Shown: one piece after another, positions 16,707 through 24,951 of the stretch | Layout: each line of letters begins with the position of its first letter | Numbering within the stretch: position 1 is the first letter of the stretch | Assembly (NCBI GenBank): GCA_029838215.1 | Contig: JALGVI010000003.1 | Location: 1-53,349 of the forward strand | Length of the DNA: 53,349 nt | Origin: Candidatus Helarchaeota archaeon | GTDB lineage: Archaea; Asgardarchaeota; Lokiarchaeia; Helarchaeales; RDOG01 | Reading direction: 5' to 3' | Made by a program: the position numbers and the translations under genes | The notes under the pieces: generated by a model | Seen by the model: only the letters and a program-made list of their open reading frames with translations | Databases searched by the model: none | What the model was told of the DNA's origin: nothing

Positions 16707-18152
16707 ATGAATGTCAAATCAAGGTGGGTCGTCTTTGTCTCCACTGTTCTGCTCCTGACTTTTATCGTGGTATTTTTTACTTATCGGCAATCTCTAGTAT
16801 TTGATTTACATGCAATATCTCAAATTTTTCTGCAAAATGGTGGATTTTTTTTCCCACTTGGGATTTTGATTTATGTCATCTTTGTAATTGTATCTGTTTT
16901 ATACGGATTGCTCTGGTTACTTGTCTTCTTTAATTTCGGTGTCATTTTTCTTGCTTCTTTTGGAAAAGCAGAACAAATTCGCGTCAATAGAGACGAGCTT
17001 CCAAAAATAAGCATTGTAATAGCAGCATTAGACGAAGAAAATGTCATTGAGCGGACGCTTAAACATCTCGTTCAAGTCGATTATCCGAAAGAAAAAATGG
17101 AAATTTTGGTCGTAACTTCTGGTTCAACTGATCGAACAGAAGAAATTTGCCGGGGTTTTCAAGAAGTGACTATTGTTAATGACCCTGTTGAAAAGAAGGG
17201 AAAACCGGCTGCTCTAAATTTGGCATTGAAAAAAATTAAAGGGGACGTTCTGGTATTATACGATGCTGACACGATAATTCCATCTGAATCTCTCATACCA
17301 TTGGTATCGGTTCTATCTGATCCGCGATATGAAACTGTAGTAGGTCCTGTTAACGTTTGGAACCAGAAGAATTCTTTCACCAAGGCAGTGGCACTTGAAT
17401 ACACGATGTTTTCAGGGCGAGGTCTTCTTTTTCATATCAAGCAAAAACTCGGCAGGCATCCTATGTACATGGGTTCGAATTGTGCCATATTGAAAAAAAC
17501 AATTGAAGAACTGGGTGGGTTTTCTGAGGAAGAACTCACCGAAGATATCGTTATTGGCTTTGAATTGAGAAAGCGCAAGAAGATCGTGGGATATGCACCC
17601 GAGGCATTTGTGAAAGAGATGGTTCCTGTAAACTGGAATTTGTATAAAAAACAGAGAACGCGTTGGGCAGGAGGTTTCTACAAGGTCTATGAAGAATATA
17701 AAAAGTATTTGGGTCCCATCAGCGGAATTTCCATGATGACTCACGTCCAACTCCCTCTATTTGTAATTGCCATTCCTTTATTTGCCCTGATAATTTCACT
17801 AATTTCCATGGGGATTGGTATCCCGTTGAATCTTTTCGTGATGACCACACCTTTACCCATCGTTTTGACTTTATATCCTTTTGAACAAATTTTTCTAAAC
17901 ACGAATTCCATCATCTTCTTTAGCCTTGATTGGATGGTAATTACCTTCTCCGCGATAGGGCTCATTTTCATCTTTGGACTTTTTATTAACTGCATCCGTA
18001 AATACGGTGAAAAGAAATACAGCCTCTTGAAATATCTCCCCATATACATTCGAAACCAATGGTGGAACTTTAAATGGGAGTTCAAGGATAAAAAAACGCT
18101 ACTGGAAACCACGTTTGAATGGGAAAAGACCGAAAAATGCGATGATGATTAA
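16707..18152 (+). CDS. Membrane-bound family 2 glycosyltransferase
   Basis: Two N-terminal TM helices are followed by a GT-A domain of family 2: ISIVIAALDEENVIERTL, VVTSGSTDRTEEI, the metal-binding DAD in LVLYDADTIIP, the acceptor-site TED (EELTEDIVIGF) and the processive-type QRTRWAGGF. Three further hydrophobic segments close the protein. This is the layout of hyaluronan/cellulose/poly-GlcNAc synthase-like enzymes, which build or extend a polysaccharide or glycolipid at the membrane; donor and product are unknown. GGTG six bases before ATG 16707 favours that start over GTG 16698. It is convergent with the E1 gene, with one base between the stops. Confidence 0.85.
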   Translation: MNVKSRWVVFVSTVLLLTFIVVFFTYRQSLVFDLHAISQIFLQNGGFFFPLGILIYVIFVIVSVLYGLLWLLVFFNFGVIFLASFGKAEQIRVNRDELPKISIVIAALDEENVIERTLKHLVQVDYPKEKMEILVVTSGSTDRTEEICRGFQEVTIVNDPVEKKGKPAALNLALKKIKGDVLVLYDADTIIPSESLIPLVSVLSDPRYETVVGPVNVWNQKNSFTKAVALEYTMFSGRGLLFHIKQKLGRHPMYMGSNCAILKKTIEELGGFSEEELTEDIVIGFELRKRKKIVGYAPEAFVKEMVPVNWNLYKKQRTRWAGGFYKVYEEYKKYLGPISGISMMTHVQLPLFVIAIPLFALIISLISMGIGIPLNLFVMTTPLPIVLTLYPFEQIFLNTNSIIFFSLDWMVITFSAIGLIFIFGLFINCIRKYGEKKYSLLKYLPIYIRNQWWNFKWEFKDKKTLLETTFEWEKTEKCDDD

Positions 18153-18153
18153 G

Positions 18154-19185
18154 TTATTGTGCTAATTTTCCAGCTTTTTCATCCTTTTTTTCTTCTGCAT
18201 TAATTACGGCATATAATTTGAGCGGTTTTGCAAATTCTCGGTTGTAAACGAAGATTAGATCTTTATTCTTGACGTTTATCATCGCATCATCATCTTGGAT
18301 GATCCCATTAATCACCATTTTCATCGGATCTGCAATTCCGAAAGTCATTATTATGCGATTCTTCAATGTTCGGACCGATTCACCAGGAGTGACTGCAAAA
18401 TTTACTCCTTTTAGTCGATTTTCTCCACAGACAATGCAATTTGGATTTCTCTTGAGTGGAACGTTCGTAAATCGTTGACTCAAGGCATCATAGAAAAGAA
18501 TTTCTGACGAGGGCTGTCCAATCTTAAGAAGCAGCCTGAGAACTTCCTGTGTTTCAAGCGCTCCGATTACAAAAGACACCGTGGAAATGGAAGGAAATTT
18601 AGATGGAGGTTCTTGAATATCCTCACGTTTTTGACCCGGAGGCGTGCATTTTTTTTGAAGCCGTTCTTTTGGTATTAACGGTTGGCATTCCAAGCATGCT
18701 GTTTTAAATGGTTCTACGACTTGAATATTTCCATACCAACCATACATGCCACCATGAACTAAAGGCACGTTCTCCGAAACCGCCAATGAGTTTAACCATC
18801 TTCGTGCCTCAAAAGTATCCAATCCATCCACGTAAACTCGTGCTTGTCCATGCACGTCCCGAGTGAGATTCTCAATTTTACCGTTAATTGCCTGTATTTC
18901 AACTTCGGGATTGATTAAAGCAAGTTTTTCTCTTGCAGCTTCAACTTTTAATTTTCCGATGTCGGATTCTTGAAAAAGCAACTGACGAGATAAGTTCGAA
19001 ATTTCAACTGTATCAAAATCACAAAGAATTAATTTTCCTATTCCCATCTGCGTCAGGCTTATGGCTACAACACTTCCTAACGCTCCAACCCCTGCAATGA
19101 GCACGCAGGACTTGCTTATCTCGGTTTGATCCCAATTTTTTAATAATTCTTGCCGCGAATACCGCCCTTTATCTTCCAACCCCAT
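18154..19185 (-). CDS. Ubiquitin-activating E1-like enzyme
   Basis: From ATG 19185 the 343-residue protein is a ThiF/MoeB/E1 adenylating enzyme. It has the nucleotide loop GVGALG (32-37), DFDTVEISNLSRQLLF (56-71), VDGLDTFEARRWLN, zinc cysteines CLEC (164, 167) and CIVC (250, 253), and a candidate catalytic cysteine in KKCTPPG (Cys180), comparable to the CT motif of eukaryotic E1s. Residues about 261-330 look like a C-terminal beta-grasp, ubiquitin-fold domain, which in E1s recruits the E2. It would adenylate the ubiquitin-like protein encoded upstream and pass it to the E2. A TTG at 19230 would give 15 more residues and overlap the E2 gene; GGAGG beside ATG 19185 argues for the shorter form. 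Confidence 0.93.
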   Translation of the reverse strand: MGLEDKGRYSRQELLKNWDQTEISKSCVLIAGVGALGSVVAISLTQMGIGKLILCDFDTVEISNLSRQLLFQESDIGKLKVEAAREKLALINPEVEIQAINGKIENLTRDVHGQARVYVDGLDTFEARRWLNSLAVSENVPLVHGGMYGWYGNIQVVEPFKTACLECQPLIPKERLQKKCTPPGQKREDIQEPPSKFPSISTVSFVIGALETQEVLRLLLKIGQPSSEILFYDALSQRFTNVPLKRNPNCIVCGENRLKGVNFAVTPGESVRTLKNRIIMTFGIADPMKMVINGIIQDDDAMINVKNKDLIFVYNREFAKPLKLYAVINAEEKKDEKAGKLAQ

Positions 19186-19205
19186 GCCTCCAATAGTGGT
19201 GAAGA

Positions 19206-19682
19206 TTAATCTCGTTGAACTTTTTCCCAACTTGCGTATTCAGCCGTATGTTTCCTGACTCTTTTCTCATATTCTTCCGGCTTTTTTAACAATAACTTGG
19301 CAGCTTCCCTGTTCAAGGGCGATCGGGGATTTGGAAAGTGAAGGAGATTGCGAAGCGCTTCAATGACACCCGCGATATTCATGTTTGGGGTCCAATCCTT
19401 ACCGAAAATGCCTATGCAAACACGATTGCGGATGAAGTTGGGATGAAAAATCGGAGTCAACCATTTCACTTGTGGTGGTTCGAATGGAAACTTGCGCGTG
19501 ATTTTTATTTCGATCTGAAAGACACCTCCCTCGTATAGTTCCGTCCCAATTATGAAACCCCTCCATACCCGCAAGTCATTGTTAACCGGCTTAAAGGAAG
19601 GCTCTTCTTCTTCTAAGATTTTTGCTTCTAAAACCAATCGAGAATAATAATCTTCATCAGAAAGCAAGTTGCAGAAATCCAC
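19206..19682 (-). CDS. Ubiquitin-conjugating E2 enzyme
   Basis: The 158-residue protein is a canonical UBC fold. It has FEPPQVKWLTPIFHPNF with HPN at 80-82, the catalytic cysteine Cys89 in RVCIGIF, then DWTPNMNIAGVIEALRNLL and PNP.SPLN.EAA. It takes the activated ubiquitin from the E1 as a thioester and transfers it, probably with the RING protein of the same operon. The start is GTG 19682, located inside the last codons of the ubiquitin gene (26-base overlap), so translation of the two is coupled. Confidence 0.95.
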   Translation of the reverse strand: MDFCNLLSDEDYYSRLVLEAKILEEEEPSFKPVNNDLRVWRGFIIGTELYEGGVFQIEIKITRKFPFEPPQVKWLTPIFHPNFIRNRVCIGIFGKDWTPNMNIAGVIEALRNLLHFPNPRSPLNREAAKLLLKKPEEYEKRVRKHTAEYASWEKVQRD

Positions 19683-19908
19683 CTTCAGTTCTTGTTATCA
19701 CGTATATCCTGTCGTTGGCTTGGATGCCAGCATCTTGGAGCGTTTGTGTCTCATCTAACTCCACGCCACGAAATGCTAAGACAAAGATATTTACGGGTAT
19801 ATCTTTCTGGCGCGAGATTTCATCTTTAAGGTTTTTTACTAAAACATTTGGAGACATATCAAGGTCTAGGACATCTCCACCTATTGCTGACACGATTTTT
19901 ATGTTCAT
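19657..19908 (-). CDS. Ubiquitin-like modifier precursor
   Basis: From ATG 19908 (GGTGA five bases upstream) this 83-residue beta-grasp protein aligns by eye with ubiquitin along its length. It shares the FRGVELDETQTLQDAGIQ segment with FAGKQLEDGRTLSDYNIQ of ubiquitin. The diglycine is at residues 76-77, one position from Gly75-Gly76. A tail of six residues, FLQLAF, follows and must be removed before activation, in other systems by a JAMM/Rpn11 protease. Lysines are at 4, 25, 28 and 35; none aligns with K48 or K63. Its 3' end overlaps the E2 gene by 26 bases. A GTG at 19917 would add three residues. Confidence 0.94.
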   Translation of the reverse strand: MNIKIVSAIGGDVLDLDMSPNVLVKNLKDEISRQKDIPVNIFVLAFRGVELDETQTLQDAGIQANDRIYVITRTEGGFLQLAF

Positions 19909-20036
19909 TTTTTTCACCTTTCTAAAAAAGCCTCATTCATTAGCATCTTTTCAATAATACCTATCGGCTATTATTTTTTAGTTTATTGCTTCTTGCAAGC
20001 AAGGAAAATCATTTTTCTTTTTTTTAAGAACTTCAT

Positions 20037-20276
20037 TCAAATAAGATCCCGTTGCCTGATCTTTTTCTTGCAGTTTGGACAAACCGCACGAATTTTCAAC
20101 CAATCTAACATGTGCTTTTTGTGTGCCTGTTTTCTACAATGAGGGCAGGTGACAATTTCATCATCGTCATCTTTTATTATCAAATTGCAAACAATGCACT
20201 TCTTTTTCTCATTCCAATCCCATTTTCCTACTGTTATGATATTACGGATGATAAATCTTTTTTGCGGAACGGACAT
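20037..20276 (-). CDS. Small RING-finger protein, putative E3 ligase
   Basis: The 79-residue protein carries eight zinc ligands in the order CIVC (27, 30), CPHC (44, 47), HKKH (52, 55) and CPNC (66, 69). This compact RING-like domain ends with a basic tail. Small RING proteins of this type accompany the ubiquitin genes of Caldiarchaeum and Asgard archaea and act as E3 ligases with the cognate E2. The ligand order C4-H2-C2 differs slightly from classical RING-HC/H2. It is the first gene of the operon (RING, ubiquitin, E2, E1), with about 130 bases before the ubiquitin ATG. Confidence 0.88.
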   Translation of the reverse strand: MSVPQKRFIIRNIITVGKWDWNEKKKCIVCNLIIKDDDDEIVTCPHCRKQAHKKHMLDWLKIRAVCPNCKKKIRQRDLI

Positions 20277-20319
20277 GATCTTTCATCGGCTTTCCTTTTT
20301 TAATGAGATAACAATCTTG

Positions 20320-20340
20320 CAATCTCACGATTGATATATA
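20320..20340. promoter_or_regulatory. Divergent promoter of the ubiquitin operon with inverted repeat
   Basis: The 134-base gap between the RING gene and the divergent coiled-coil gene holds TATATA at 20335-20340, readable on both strands, touching an inverted repeat CAATC-TCAC-GATTG (20320-20333). The TATA lies about 60 bases from the RING start and 80 from the opposite ATG. One regulator could control both sides. Confidence 0.45.
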
Positions 20341-20419
20341 AGAAAATAAATTCAAAACTATTTAAGAATCAAGGATTCGGAATAAAGATTGAACGTAAAC
20401 GGCAAATCGTGTGATAATA

Positions 20420-20833
20420 ATGCCTGAGGAGAAGAAAAAAGTTATGGAATTTGATCTGGAAGCAATAGACACACCTGCTGGTAAAGTGCCGACAATAACC
20501 AGTGTTCAACGTTTAACTGAAGCTCTAAACGCTTTAAATGATGACATGAATGAACATCGCCGGCTCATAAATGAAGCTTTAATCTCCCAGATGGGAACAT
20601 TCGAATTTGAACTTGCGAGCTTGAAGAAAATCATTTCAAAATACATTTTAAAAAACGAAGCAACAGCCTTAGGTGCTGAAAAACTAAGACAGGAAATTAT
20701 TTCCCATGATCAAAAAACGATGGAACGATTTAAAAAAATTGAAGAAAGGATGGCTGCATTTGAACAAAATATTCAGAAGAAAATCATATCTGCTTTGGAT
20801 ACCTTCATACGCAGTTTCCGAAGTAAATCCTGA
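20420..20833 (+). CDS. Unknown coiled-coil protein between the ubiquitin and ESCRT genes
   Basis: From ATG 20420 (GTG 20411 also possible) the product is 137 residues, with no recognised family. Residues about 1-30 are mixed and contain FDLEAIDTPAGKVPTITS. The rest is predicted to be nearly all helix with heptads (LTEALNALNDDM, LASLKKIISKYIL, FKKIEERMAAFEQNIQKKI), ending in a basic tail FRSKS. There is no signal peptide, TM helix or cysteine motif. It is transcribed away from the RING-ubiquitin-E2-E1 operon, shares its promoter gap, and converges on the Vps25 gene with five bases between the stops. This position suggests, but does not prove, a role in the ubiquitin/ESCRT system. Confidence 0.65.
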   Translation: MPEEKKKVMEFDLEAIDTPAGKVPTITSVQRLTEALNALNDDMNEHRRLINEALISQMGTFEFELASLKKIISKYILKNEATALGAEKLRQEIISHDQKTMERFKKIEERMAAFEQNIQKKIISALDTFIRSFRSKS

Positions 20834-20838
20834 AAAAT

Positions 20839-21702
20839 TTAACCGTCCTCGAACTTTAACTTGATGCTTCTTTTTGTTTTATTTATCCATTGGGCTTTCT
20901 TTTTCTTGATTAGTATTTCAAGAATCTTGCGGATGTCTTGAGGAGGAAGGGATCCGAACCCACGATCGACTTCATCTCCAATTTCTTTGATGTCCATCAT
21001 CGTGAGAATATCGGTTCCATTCCAGAAACAGTATTCGAACAATTTATTTGCCCATTCCTCCAAGGATTTCCAATAAATCCTGAGTCTTGTCTTTTCAGGA
21101 TTAATCCACTCCCCATAATCGGTATTTGCCAGATCTTCAAGGATCTCACGCAAGTACTTCTCACGTTCACGCAAGTATTTAAACGGTGGTTCAGTGGATT
21201 TTGTCAGAAAATCAAAGATATGAAGCAAATAAACGCGAGAATAGTCTAAAATGAAAGCACTCCACTCTTGGATGAATTGTTCTCGCTCCTTATCTGTCTT
21301 ATAAAAGAACATCCATGGTTTTAGCTTTTCATTAAAAGCCCAAGGATATGTTTCTTTTAGTTTCTTCTCTAGTTCTTCAAATACTTTATCTTTTTTGCTT
21401 TCTGCAAGCTTTTCCAATTCCTCTTCTAATTTAAATTGATATCTGAGGCGTAATTTCCGCTCAAACTCCTTTTTATAACGTTCGAATTCTCTACGAAGTC
21501 TTTGCTCAACTTTTTTCTCAATTGCTTTTAGGATTTCGGGATCTATTTGCTCCATTTTCGTTTTTAAGTTGATTCGTTGCTTCATTTGTTCGGAATCTCT
21601 TGAAATTTTCTTTGAGATCTTCATCGCTTCTTTTTCTAATTCGTCGATGCTTTTTTCTCCTTGTTTTTTATTTTTTTCGGGTTCGCGTTCCATTAGTGCC
21701 AT
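20839..21702 (-). CDS. ESCRT-II Vps25-like protein with long coiled-coil N-terminus
   Basis: From ATG 21702 the protein has 287 residues. About residues 10-115 are highly charged coiled coil (LEKEAMKISKKISRDSEQM, RLRREFERYKKEFERKL). The rest resembles Vps25: YPWAFNEKLKPWMFFYKTDK followed by FIQEWSAFILDYSRVYLL corresponds to the PPF.....N..TR..QL..W..L.L.Y.R segment. The two winged helices end in LPPQDIRKILEILIKKKKAQWI, matching the C-terminal Vps25 wing. In eukaryotes Vps25 joins ESCRT-II to the ESCRT-III subunit Vps20. GAGGG overlapping the Vps4 stop codon is the ribosome site, so vps4 and this gene are coupled; a longer start at 21732 is possible. Confidence 0.8.
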   Translation of the reverse strand: MALMEREPEKNKKQGEKSIDELEKEAMKISKKISRDSEQMKQRINLKTKMEQIDPEILKAIEKKVEQRLRREFERYKKEFERKLRLRYQFKLEEELEKLAESKKDKVFEELEKKLKETYPWAFNEKLKPWMFFYKTDKEREQFIQEWSAFILDYSRVYLLHIFDFLTKSTEPPFKYLREREKYLREILEDLANTDYGEWINPEKTRLRIYWKSLEEWANKLFEYCFWNGTDILTMMDIKEIGDEVDRGFGSLPPQDIRKILEILIKKKKAQWINKTKRSIKLKFEDG

Positions 21703-21712
21703 CGCAAGTCCC

Positions 21713-22918
21713 TCAAACACTCCCAAATTCATTGGCCCAATCTTCGTATTTCTTCAATTCTTTCTTTGAAACTGATGGTTTCACGCCTTTCAAGGATTCT
21801 AGAAAATCTTGTTGAATGACAGGACGTGGCGTGGCATCTTGTAAATCACCGCTCATGTCCAATTCACGAATGGGGTTCATTATGCTTTCCCTGCAGACAA
21901 GTGCGATATCCGATCCCGAATACCCGTCCGTAATGAAGGCAAGCTCTTCAAAGTTAACGGCTTCGTCCAAATCTACTCCTTTCGTATGTAATTGAAATAA
22001 AACTTTTCTCGCTTCAAATTCTGGAAGACCTATGTAAATTCTTTTTTCGAACCGACGTCGCATTGCCGCATCTATTTCCCAAGGCGTGTTCGTGGCTCCC
22101 AACATTACTATCTGTTGTCCTTCACTTTTCATTCCATCGATCTCTTGGAGTAATTGTGTCTTGATGCGTCTTTCTCCACCACCTTCAGAACCCGATCCTC
22201 CCCTTGAGGTAGTTAGAGAATCGATTTCATCCATGAATATCAGGGCGGGTGAATTCTGGCGGGCAAGATTGAAAAGCTCTTTAATGAGACGTTCGGATTC
22301 TCCTAACCATTTCGAAACAAGTGAAGCCGCATCAGCATTGAAAAACGTGGCATCGCATTCATTTGCTACGGCTTTTGCGATCATGGTCTTCCCGCATCCT
22401 GGAGGACCGTATAAAAGAATTCCCCTCCAAGGCTTGCGTGCACCCTTGAATAAATCAGGTCTGACCATGGGTAAAATTATGGCTTCTCGAAGGGCTTGTT
22501 TTGCTGCCTCCAAGTTGGCAACATCTTCCCACTTGATATCTGGTTTTTCGGTAACAATTGTATCTGCTATTGCGGCCGTTAATTTTGGGTCGCCTTTTAA
22601 CTTGAGCTTCTTTTTCTTTTTAGGTTTATCTTCGTCCCCTTCTTCCGAATCGTCCTCGAATTCTTCTTCGATATCCTCTTCAAAATCCGGTTCTTCGATT
22701 CCTCGTAATTGCTTGGCTCTTTTAATATATGCGGCGATTTTTTCCTCAATTACCGGTCTTATTTGTGCATTCCTGTTGATTCTTATGAATTGAGCCAAAC
22801 AATCAGCGGCTTCTATGTATTTTTTCTGCGCCTCTTCATATTGCTGTAAATCATCTAATTCTTTCGCTTTTTTTGCCAGCTTTTGTCCTGTTTTGAGTAA
22901 TTTCTGATACGAAGACAT
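21713..22918 (-). CDS. Vps4-like ESCRT AAA ATPase
   Basis: The 401-residue protein begins with an MIT domain (residues about 3-72, with the YEEAQKKYIEAAD helix) and an acidic linker followed by a lysine run (75-108). A single AAA domain follows: Walker A GPPGCGKT at 171-178, Walker B LIFMDEID at 226-233, sensor GATNTP near 274, arginine fingers RRRFEKR near 287. It closes with the Vps4-type C-terminal helix KYEDWANEFGS. Vps4 disassembles ESCRT-III polymers by threading subunits bound through their MIM motifs. It is the first gene of a vps4-vps25 pair. Confidence 0.95.
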   Translation of the reverse strand: MSSYQKLLKTGQKLAKKAKELDDLQQYEEAQKKYIEAADCLAQFIRINRNAQIRPVIEEKIAAYIKRAKQLRGIEEPDFEEDIEEEFEDDSEEGDEDKPKKKKKLKLKGDPKLTAAIADTIVTEKPDIKWEDVANLEAAKQALREAIILPMVRPDLFKGARKPWRGILLYGPPGCGKTMIAKAVANECDATFFNADAASLVSKWLGESERLIKELFNLARQNSPALIFMDEIDSLTTSRGGSGSEGGGERRIKTQLLQEIDGMKSEGQQIVMLGATNTPWEIDAAMRRRFEKRIYIGLPEFEARKVLFQLHTKGVDLDEAVNFEELAFITDGYSGSDIALVCRESIMNPIRELDMSGDLQDATPRPVIQQDFLESLKGVKPSVSKKELKKYEDWANEFGSV

Positions 22919-23018
22919 GGTTTTTCTCCAGCAAGACCTTATTCTAATAAATCACTTTAATCGCTTATTTATAATATTAATGAAACGGCTAAAAAATGAA
23001 AATTTTATATGCATTTTT

Positions 23019-24593
23019 TTAAAGTGGGTTCTCGCACATGAACGGCTTCACCATCTCCGTGACTGTCTCACAAATAGAACCTAACTCTTCTTTAACGATT
23101 TTATCCAGAGTGTCATGTTCATCAAGAAGGTAATAAGGACAGCCGATCCAAGAAATAACTGGAACTCCCGATGCAACAACGTATCCCGCGGCATCCGAAG
23201 TCGGTGCAGTTGCAATTAAATCAGACGGAATAGGGAGTGTTATCTTGGAAGGTTTTTTCCTCAGAGCATTGACTGCAGTGGCGATTGTGAGCGGCTTATT
23301 CGACGTGAACATCACGGTCAATGCAAGGTTGTCTGTCTTGACATATTCTCGGTCTTGTTCTTGGACCTCGATTCCCCCTAGATGCTCAAGAGTAATTAGA
23401 ATTTTAGTTTTTTGCATTAAATCTGGATGCTGTTTCGCAAACTTAAATGCTCCTTGGGATCCGTAGAAATGCCCCGCATCCACGACGAAAACTATCGTCC
23501 GTGCTCTCTTCTCCTTAGGAATACTTGCCCATATTTTTACTTGAGCCAACACTTGAGCAACACCTGATCCATCTTCGACCGCACCTTGAAATGGCGCATC
23601 GTGATGGGATGTAATCAACACGATCTCCTCGGACATGCCGGGTAAGACTCCCCAAATGTTTGACATATTTCCCGGTTTCACGGTACCCTCCAGCTTGAGC
23701 GTAGCGTTGGCACCTTCTTTGGCTTTCTCTCGGAGGTCTTCACCATCAAATTTTCCAACCCAGAGACCCGGCATCGGTTTCATTATTCCATCATAAGGAC
23801 CATAATGAGAATTGGAATTGGACGGTTGGTTCTTGAGAATGAGACAGATCCCTTTTGCTCCCTGCTTGAACGCCTGCCAATAAACGTCATTAGATGGTGC
23901 ATTATCCACGGTTGAACCTCCGATGAAATTTTGGCGTACAAAATTTAAATATTGCCCTGTCTTAGAAGTTATCTGACGTGCAGGATCCGATACGATATAC
24001 GTAGCCCCAACTATCTTTAAAGCCTTTATTAAACGCCCAATCGATATGTATGGAAAGGGAACATCAGCCACGACGATTTTCCCCTCTACGTCTACCGATT
24101 TAAAATCCTTTTTTTTGCCTTCACCGACATATGCGAGAGGTGCAGTTATGCCGTCATTTGACGTGAAACCAGTATTAAGAATAAAAAAGCTGGGAATTTT
24201 TTGCCCGCCTATCGTTAAAGACCATCTATCTGCATTCCAAATCTTAATCGGAATGGGATCTACTGTTATATCCTGCAATCCCAATTCTTTGAATTTGGAA
24301 GCGACCCATTTTTCTGCTTGATGTCCTTCAGCGGTGCCAGGTCGTCGGTGAGGTGTCTGACAAATCTCAGAAATCCAATTATAAATCTCTGTTGAATTCG
24401 GATATTTGATAGGATGATTATATTCCGGAAAATTTTTTAATAGTTTTTTAGCTCTTCGTTTTGCCATCCATATGCTCGGCAATTTTTTTAAAAATCGAAT
24501 AATGATACCGCTTGGCTTGGTGCTCACCCGATCTTCCCAAATGTCTTCAATTTCTTCTGCATTGTCCGTAAAAAACACCTCAGAATATTTCAT
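23019..24593 (-). CDS. M28-family zinc aminopeptidase-like protein
   Basis: The 524-residue protein has an M28 peptidase fold with an inserted PA-type domain (residues about 150-290, around GKIVVADVPFPYISIGRLIK). Metal-ligand motifs are visible in order: LITSHHDAPF (His), AVEDGSGVAQ (Asp), a Glu in LITLEHLGGIEV, and DEHDTLD (His) near the C-terminus. It could be an aminopeptidase or carboxypeptidase; the substrate is unknown. No signal peptide is evident. The first 150 bases of this gene are present again, degenerate, at 25310-25458, beyond the HepT/MntA pair. It interrupts the ESCRT gene group and may be unrelated in function. Confidence 0.82.
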   Translation of the reverse strand: MKYSEVFFTDNAEEIEDIWEDRVSTKPSGIIIRFLKKLPSIWMAKRRAKKLLKNFPEYNHPIKYPNSTEIYNWISEICQTPHRRPGTAEGHQAEKWVASKFKELGLQDITVDPIPIKIWNADRWSLTIGGQKIPSFFILNTGFTSNDGITAPLAYVGEGKKKDFKSVDVEGKIVVADVPFPYISIGRLIKALKIVGATYIVSDPARQITSKTGQYLNFVRQNFIGGSTVDNAPSNDVYWQAFKQGAKGICLILKNQPSNSNSHYGPYDGIMKPMPGLWVGKFDGEDLREKAKEGANATLKLEGTVKPGNMSNIWGVLPGMSEEIVLITSHHDAPFQGAVEDGSGVAQVLAQVKIWASIPKEKRARTIVFVVDAGHFYGSQGAFKFAKQHPDLMQKTKILITLEHLGGIEVQEQDREYVKTDNLALTVMFTSNKPLTIATAVNALRKKPSKITLPIPSDLIATAPTSDAAGYVVASGVPVISWIGCPYYLLDEHDTLDKIVKEELGSICETVTEMVKPFMCENPL

Positions 24594-24624
24594 GATATTT
24601 GTGAGTCTATGCTTGCATTCATTT

Positions 24625-24951
24625 TCAATTTGATAGAATTTTTTCTTTTAATTCTAGGAGTTTATTTTCAACTATATCCCAAATGATCTCTACATCTATA
24701 CCAAAATATGCATGAATAAGAATATCCCTCAATCCTGCTATCTTTCTCCATTCCACATCAGGATTGCTTCTTTTCACATTTTCTGGTAGGAATTTGATTG
24801 CCTCTCCTATTATCTCCAAATTTCTCGTTACTGCATCTTGAATTAATTCATTATCTGCAAATTTATCATAACTGATATTATTCGTATATTTCTTAATCTT
24901 ACGTATTGCCTCAAGAATATCCTTGAGATACGTTTTATATGCCCGCGGCAT
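24625..24951 (-). CDS. hepT: HepT-like HEPN toxin (DUF86)
   Basis: The 108-residue all-helical protein has the HEPN RNase motif R-X4-H-X-Y as RDILIHAY (Arg75, His80, Tyr82), plus the helix AVTRNLEIIGEAIKFLP typical of DUF86/HepT. Such toxins cleave RNA and are neutralised by the partner MntA, which adds AMP to the tyrosine. It overlaps the mntA-like gene by 17 bases and ends 31 bases before the M28 start codon. Confidence 0.92.
   Translation of the reverse strand: MPRAYKTYLKDILEAIRKIKKYTNNISYDKFADNELIQDAVTRNLEIIGEAIKFLPENVKRSNPDVEWRKIAGLRDILIHAYFGIDVEIIWDIVENKLLELKEKILSN

Noticed and set aside
22086..22793. Open frame of 235 codons on the plus strand inside vps4
   Set aside because: It lies antisense to the conserved AAA domain and is rich in Ser/Phe, as expected for a shadow frame; Vps4 motifs on the other strand are clear.
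23019..24593. M28 peptidase as the ubiquitin-processing enzyme
   Set aside because: Its position is suggestive, but M28 enzymes trim protein ends and none is known to cut after an internal diglycine; there is no sequence evidence for this role.
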